36,700 bases of DNA. It comes from Chlamydia trachomatis. GTDB taxonomy: Bacteria; Chlamydiota; Chlamydiia; Chlamydiales; Rhabdochlamydiaceae. Both the position numbers and the translations under genes were made by a program. Below the pieces are notes generated by a model. That model was given only the letters and a program-made list of their open reading frames with translations. It made no database searches and had not been told where the DNA came from. Each line of letters starts with the position of its first letter. Position 1 is the first letter of the stretch. The stretch is taken from assembly GCA_945905275.1 (NCBI GenBank), contig CAMDPQ010000006.1, positions 1 through 36,700 of the forward strand. Reading direction: 5' to 3'. Of this stretch, positions 33,534-36,700 are shown in pieces.

Positions 33534-34343
33534 ATGAATAGACTACAGCATCAGTTTCAGGAGATCCTAGCTCTGACTATTGAGCATATCAAAATAGACT
33601 ATGACATCAAAAAATCAGTCCTTTGCTCCGATCCGGCTTTTTCAAGTTTCGATATCCTTGCTTCATCCAATAAAAAAAAACCACCCCATACGCAACAAAT
33701 AACCGTAAAACACCTCCCTGCAAAACAAATAGCCCAGCCACTATTGCAGACCCAGCCTATTAAAACGATAGTACAAACCCCTAAAAAACAAGAGATCCTT
33801 GGTAAAGCATCATCGCAGGAGCTCACCACCACCTCCCCTATAGAGGAACCGTGTACCTTTTCCGAAGAACTAAAAAAACAGATAGAAAAGATTCTACCCC
33901 AATTACAAATCATTAAAGAGATCCCCTCCGATGAAGAAGCGAAGATTCTTGCCAAACAATGGCAGCATCTTTGTAAACAATCGGAAGTCCTCGTCCTTAG
34001 TTTTGGTTCAACACTCTTGGATCACTCCTTTTTATTAAATATTAAAAAGGCAATTGAATCTCATTTTTGCAGCTGCTCTGTAATTGACGTAAAAGAATGG
34101 GAAGAGAAAAAAGAGTGGAGTACATTTTTTAAACTCCACAAGCCGAAACTCATCTTGGGAGATCCTTCTCTGTTTAATACAAAAAATCTTTTACCGTTCT
34201 ACAAAGAAAATGCCGTCTCAAAACAGATGTCTTTAAATAGCCATCCTTTTATGCTCCTGCAACCTGTAGCAGATTACCTGCATCACCCTGAGCACAAAAA
34301 AAGCCTTTGGAAGAATTTATGCAACAGCCTGAGACAACCTTAA
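33534..34343 (+). CDS. Hypothetical protein upstream of priA, 269 aa
   Basis: Not recognised. The N-terminal ~50 residues are helical. Residues ~50-110 are a low-complexity linker rich in Lys, Gln, Thr and Pro. The C-terminal ~150 residues look like an alpha/beta fold: VLVLSFGSTLL, CSVIDVKEW and KLILGDPSLF could be beta strands, each followed by a helix. The final 25 bases overlap priA, which suggests translational coupling. Chlamydia trachomatis also has an unnamed gene next to priA (CT779, from memory), so this might be its counterpart; that was not tested. Confidence 0.65.
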   Translation: MNRLQHQFQEILALTIEHIKIDYDIKKSVLCSDPAFSSFDILASSNKKKPPHTQQITVKHLPAKQIAQPLLQTQPIKTIVQTPKKQEILGKASSQELTTTSPIEEPCTFSEELKKQIEKILPQLQIIKEIPSDEEAKILAKQWQHLCKQSEVLVLSFGSTLLDHSFLLNIKKAIESHFCSCSVIDVKEWEEKKEWSTFFKLHKPKLILGDPSLFNTKNLLPFYKENAVSKQMSLNSHPFMLLQPVADYLHHPEHKKSLWKNLCNSLRQP

Positions 34344-36556
34344 TCGCAAGTGTCATTCTCGATGATGCTCTAGCTAAAACATTAGATTATCTAATCCCGG
34401 CAGAACTTGCAGGCAAAATTACCCCTGGATGTAGGGTACTCGTCCCTGTTAAAACAAGTCTACGATCCGCTACAGTTTGGGAACTCAAGCAATTTTCGAT
34501 ACATGCCAACTTAAAATCTATTGTTAAACAACTATCTACCGCTCCGATTACAACCCCCGATCTTTTAGAAATGGCTCGATGGATGTCGCGCTATTACTGC
34601 AGCCCTTTACATAAGGTCCTAACCACCCTTCTGCCCTCGAGTGTCCGCGGTAAGGCAAAAGAACAAAGCCAGTATTTCATAGAAAGATGCGTGTCTGAAC
34701 CGGCTCTAGCTAAAGCCTGTAGCGAGCTCAGACAAAAACATCCGCAGCAAGCTACCGTGCTAGATATCATGCTCAAGTACCCTCAAGGGCTCTTTTTATC
34801 CGATCTATTACAAGAGACAAGTGGATCGCAAAGCCCAATAAATACTTTAGTCAAAAATAACGTTCTTCAAATGGAAAAACGAGCGCTCGATCGATCGATC
34901 GTATGGGAGCATGAATACTTTCTGACTCAAAATAAAGTCCTTAGCGACGAGCAGGAAAATGCATTATCTAAAATTATTCATTCTGTCCAGGAAGGAGTAT
35001 TCAGCACGCACCTACTATTTGGAGTGACAGGAAGCGGAAAAACAGAAGTCTATTTACAAGCTATTGAACACGCTCTGCAATGTAAAAAAGGGGTCATCTT
35101 TCTTATCCCTGAAATTATCCTCACCTCACAGACGATTGAACGACTAAAAAGCCGTTTTCAAGAAAAAATCGCTTTACTACATCACCGTCTATCCCCCGGT
35201 GAGCGTTTAGACACTTGGAAACATATTTTAGCGGGAACCGCTCCCATTGTCGTAGGGGCACGATCAGCCCTTTTTAGCCCTGTTCCCGATTTAGGTCTCA
35301 TTATTGTCGATGAAGAACATGAATCCTCTTATAAACAAAATGACGAATCCCCTTGCTATCACGCAAGAGATCTCTCCATTGTCCGTGCCAAATTTTGCAA
35401 AGCAACTGTGGTACTTGGAAGTGCAACGCCAAGCCTTGAAAGCTATGCTAATGCTAAAAACGGTAAATATATACTAAGCACGCTGACACAGCGCCCTAGC
35501 CACTTTACCCTCCCACAAGTCAAAATTGTTAACATGAAAGAGCAGTACGAAAAAAACAAAGGGTTCACTCTTTTTTCAGACCCCTTACTTACGGCAATGA
35601 AAGCGCGGCTAAAAGTGGGAGAACAAACACTTCTCCTGCTAAACCGGCGTGGGTACCACAGCTGCCAGATCTGTCTGAGCTGCTCTCATATCATGAAATG
35701 TCCTCATTGCGATATGAACCTTACCTTTCACCTAGGAGAAAATATTCTAGCTTGCCATCTCTGCGATTTTCGTCAGCTTAAGGCCCGTACCTGTCCCAGC
35801 TGCCATAAAGAAGATCAATTCAAATTTAAAGGCGCTGGCACTGAACTTGTCGAAAAAACACTACATGCCCTCTTTCCTGAAGCGCGCATGATTCGAATGG
35901 ATGCTGATACAACAAGAAAAAAGGGGAGTCACGAAGAGCTGTGCAAACAATTTAAAAGTGGTAAAGCAGATATCCTGATTGGTACGCAAATGATCGCTAA
36001 GGGATTACACTTTCCTATGGTGACACTAGTGGGAGTGCTCAATGCCGATACGGGCCTACAAATACCTGATTTCAGATCTACAGAAGCGGCATTTCAGCTG
36101 CTTACTCAAGCGGCCGGAAGATCTGGTAGAGGTGATTTGAAGGGAGAAGTCATTGTACAAACTCTTCTACCCGAACATGCCGTACTGCAGCATGCAGCCA
36201 AGCAAGACTTCACCTCTTTTTATGATGAGGAAATCGAAATACGCAAGATGTTTGCCTACCCTCCATTTACCCATTTAATCAAATGCATAGTAGTGGGTGA
36301 ACACCAAGAAAAGACCTTGCAAAAAGCAAAAGAAATCAGAAGCTTTTTAGCTAAAGAGCTGCCATCGGATGTAGAGCTTCTCCCTATTACCCCATCGGGT
36401 CACGCAAAAATCCAAGATAAATTCCGTTTTCAATTCCTTATGAAAATGAAGCAGATCCTACCGATCCAAGATAAAATCCAACTTCTTGATAGATCGCTTA
36501 AAAAAGACAAAATTCGACTATCTATCGATGTAGATCCTCTATCCACTTTTTTTTAA
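34319..36556 (+). CDS. priA: Primosomal replication-restart helicase PriA
   Basis: PriA recognises stalled forks and reloads the replicative helicase. Visible parts are the N-terminal 3'-end binding domain (VLVPVKTSLRSATV), Walker A GVTGSGKTEVYL, the DEEH box in IVDEEHESSYKQND, GSATPSLES, eight zinc-binding cysteines in four pairs (CQICLSC, CPHC, CHLC, CPSC), and the helicase motif GTQMIAKGLHFP with QAAGRSGRG. All motifs are intact and 745 residues is a normal length. The ATG at 34319 has GGAAG ahead of it and is preferred over a TTG at 34307. It overlaps the upstream gene by 25 bases. No terminator stands out in the 144 bases after the stop. Confidence 0.96.
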   Translation: MQQPETTLIASVILDDALAKTLDYLIPAELAGKITPGCRVLVPVKTSLRSATVWELKQFSIHANLKSIVKQLSTAPITTPDLLEMARWMSRYYCSPLHKVLTTLLPSSVRGKAKEQSQYFIERCVSEPALAKACSELRQKHPQQATVLDIMLKYPQGLFLSDLLQETSGSQSPINTLVKNNVLQMEKRALDRSIVWEHEYFLTQNKVLSDEQENALSKIIHSVQEGVFSTHLLFGVTGSGKTEVYLQAIEHALQCKKGVIFLIPEIILTSQTIERLKSRFQEKIALLHHRLSPGERLDTWKHILAGTAPIVVGARSALFSPVPDLGLIIVDEEHESSYKQNDESPCYHARDLSIVRAKFCKATVVLGSATPSLESYANAKNGKYILSTLTQRPSHFTLPQVKIVNMKEQYEKNKGFTLFSDPLLTAMKARLKVGEQTLLLLNRRGYHSCQICLSCSHIMKCPHCDMNLTFHLGENILACHLCDFRQLKARTCPSCHKEDQFKFKGAGTELVEKTLHALFPEARMIRMDADTTRKKGSHEELCKQFKSGKADILIGTQMIAKGLHFPMVTLVGVLNADTGLQIPDFRSTEAAFQLLTQAAGRSGRGDLKGEVIVQTLLPEHAVLQHAAKQDFTSFYDEEIEIRKMFAYPPFTHLIKCIVVGEHQEKTLQKAKEIRSFLAKELPSDVELLPITPSGHAKIQDKFRFQFLMKMKQILPIQDKIQLLDRSLKKDKIRLSIDVDPLSTFF

Positions 36557-36700
36557 ACCAGTGGCTGAACAACCATTCCCCTCTTACTAACAGACCCCTA
36601 TACACTCTGAGCAAAAGGAATCTGATTTTTCAGACATTCTTACATTTTCTAAAAAATACCTGTTAAATAAATAGAAAATCGGAAATACAGAGAATTAAAG

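Overview
The window looks like chromosomal DNA from a member of the order Chlamydiales, most likely one of the amoeba- or arthropod-associated chlamydia-like families rather than the genus Chlamydia. Three things point there. First, rmuC, pssA, nrdA, nrdB, an M16C insulinase-type protease, htrA, sucC/sucD and ftsY sit together, a grouping I recall from Chlamydia trachomatis (roughly CT820-CT828; from memory, not checked). Second, NrdB carries phenylalanine where ordinary class Ia enzymes have the radical tyrosine, the class Ic signature first described in C. trachomatis. Third, there are eukaryote-like genes (a sterol delta-7 reductase, a CMGC-type protein kinase) and an Inc-like membrane protein. 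I cannot assign a genus.

Layout. 1-4852: a partial SH3-domain protein, a ferritin-like DUF455 protein, an unknown protein, then rmuC and pssA on the minus strand. 4853-9716: a long leader with a palindromic operator and a terminator-like stem, followed by nrdA-nrdB. 9803-16157: a minus-strand group of an M48 protease, a formylglycine-type sulfatase lipoprotein, a lysozyme-like protein and a secreted GH3 hexosaminidase, lying between nrdB and the protease block. 16331-20806: M16C protease and HtrA. 20863-22266: a GGQ rescue factor, a His-rich lipoprotein, and a divergent DUF2892/rhodanese pair. 22372-24715: the eukaryote-like kinase, whose 3' end overlaps a site-2 protease. 24717-27775: sucC-sucD and ftsY. 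27790-29987: sterol reductase and an aldose-epimerase-like protein. 30316-32640: an Inc-like protein, a perfect 26-bp palindrome and a deleted IS4-family element with 27-bp terminal repeats. 32868-36556: two unknown proteins and priA.

How it fits together. The housekeeping core covers dNTP synthesis (nrdAB), phospholipid synthesis (pssA), the TCA cycle (sucCD), membrane targeting (ftsY), replication restart (priA), ribosome rescue and envelope proteolysis (htrA, M16C, M48, M50). Between these blocks are genes that look aimed at glycans or at the host: sulfatase, hexosaminidase, lysozyme-like protein, sterol reductase, kinase and Inc-like protein. I saw no rRNA, tRNA or CRISPR array. Several starts were moved downstream of the longest frame because a clear ribosome-binding site or the family N-terminus favours an internal start codon; these are noted per entry.
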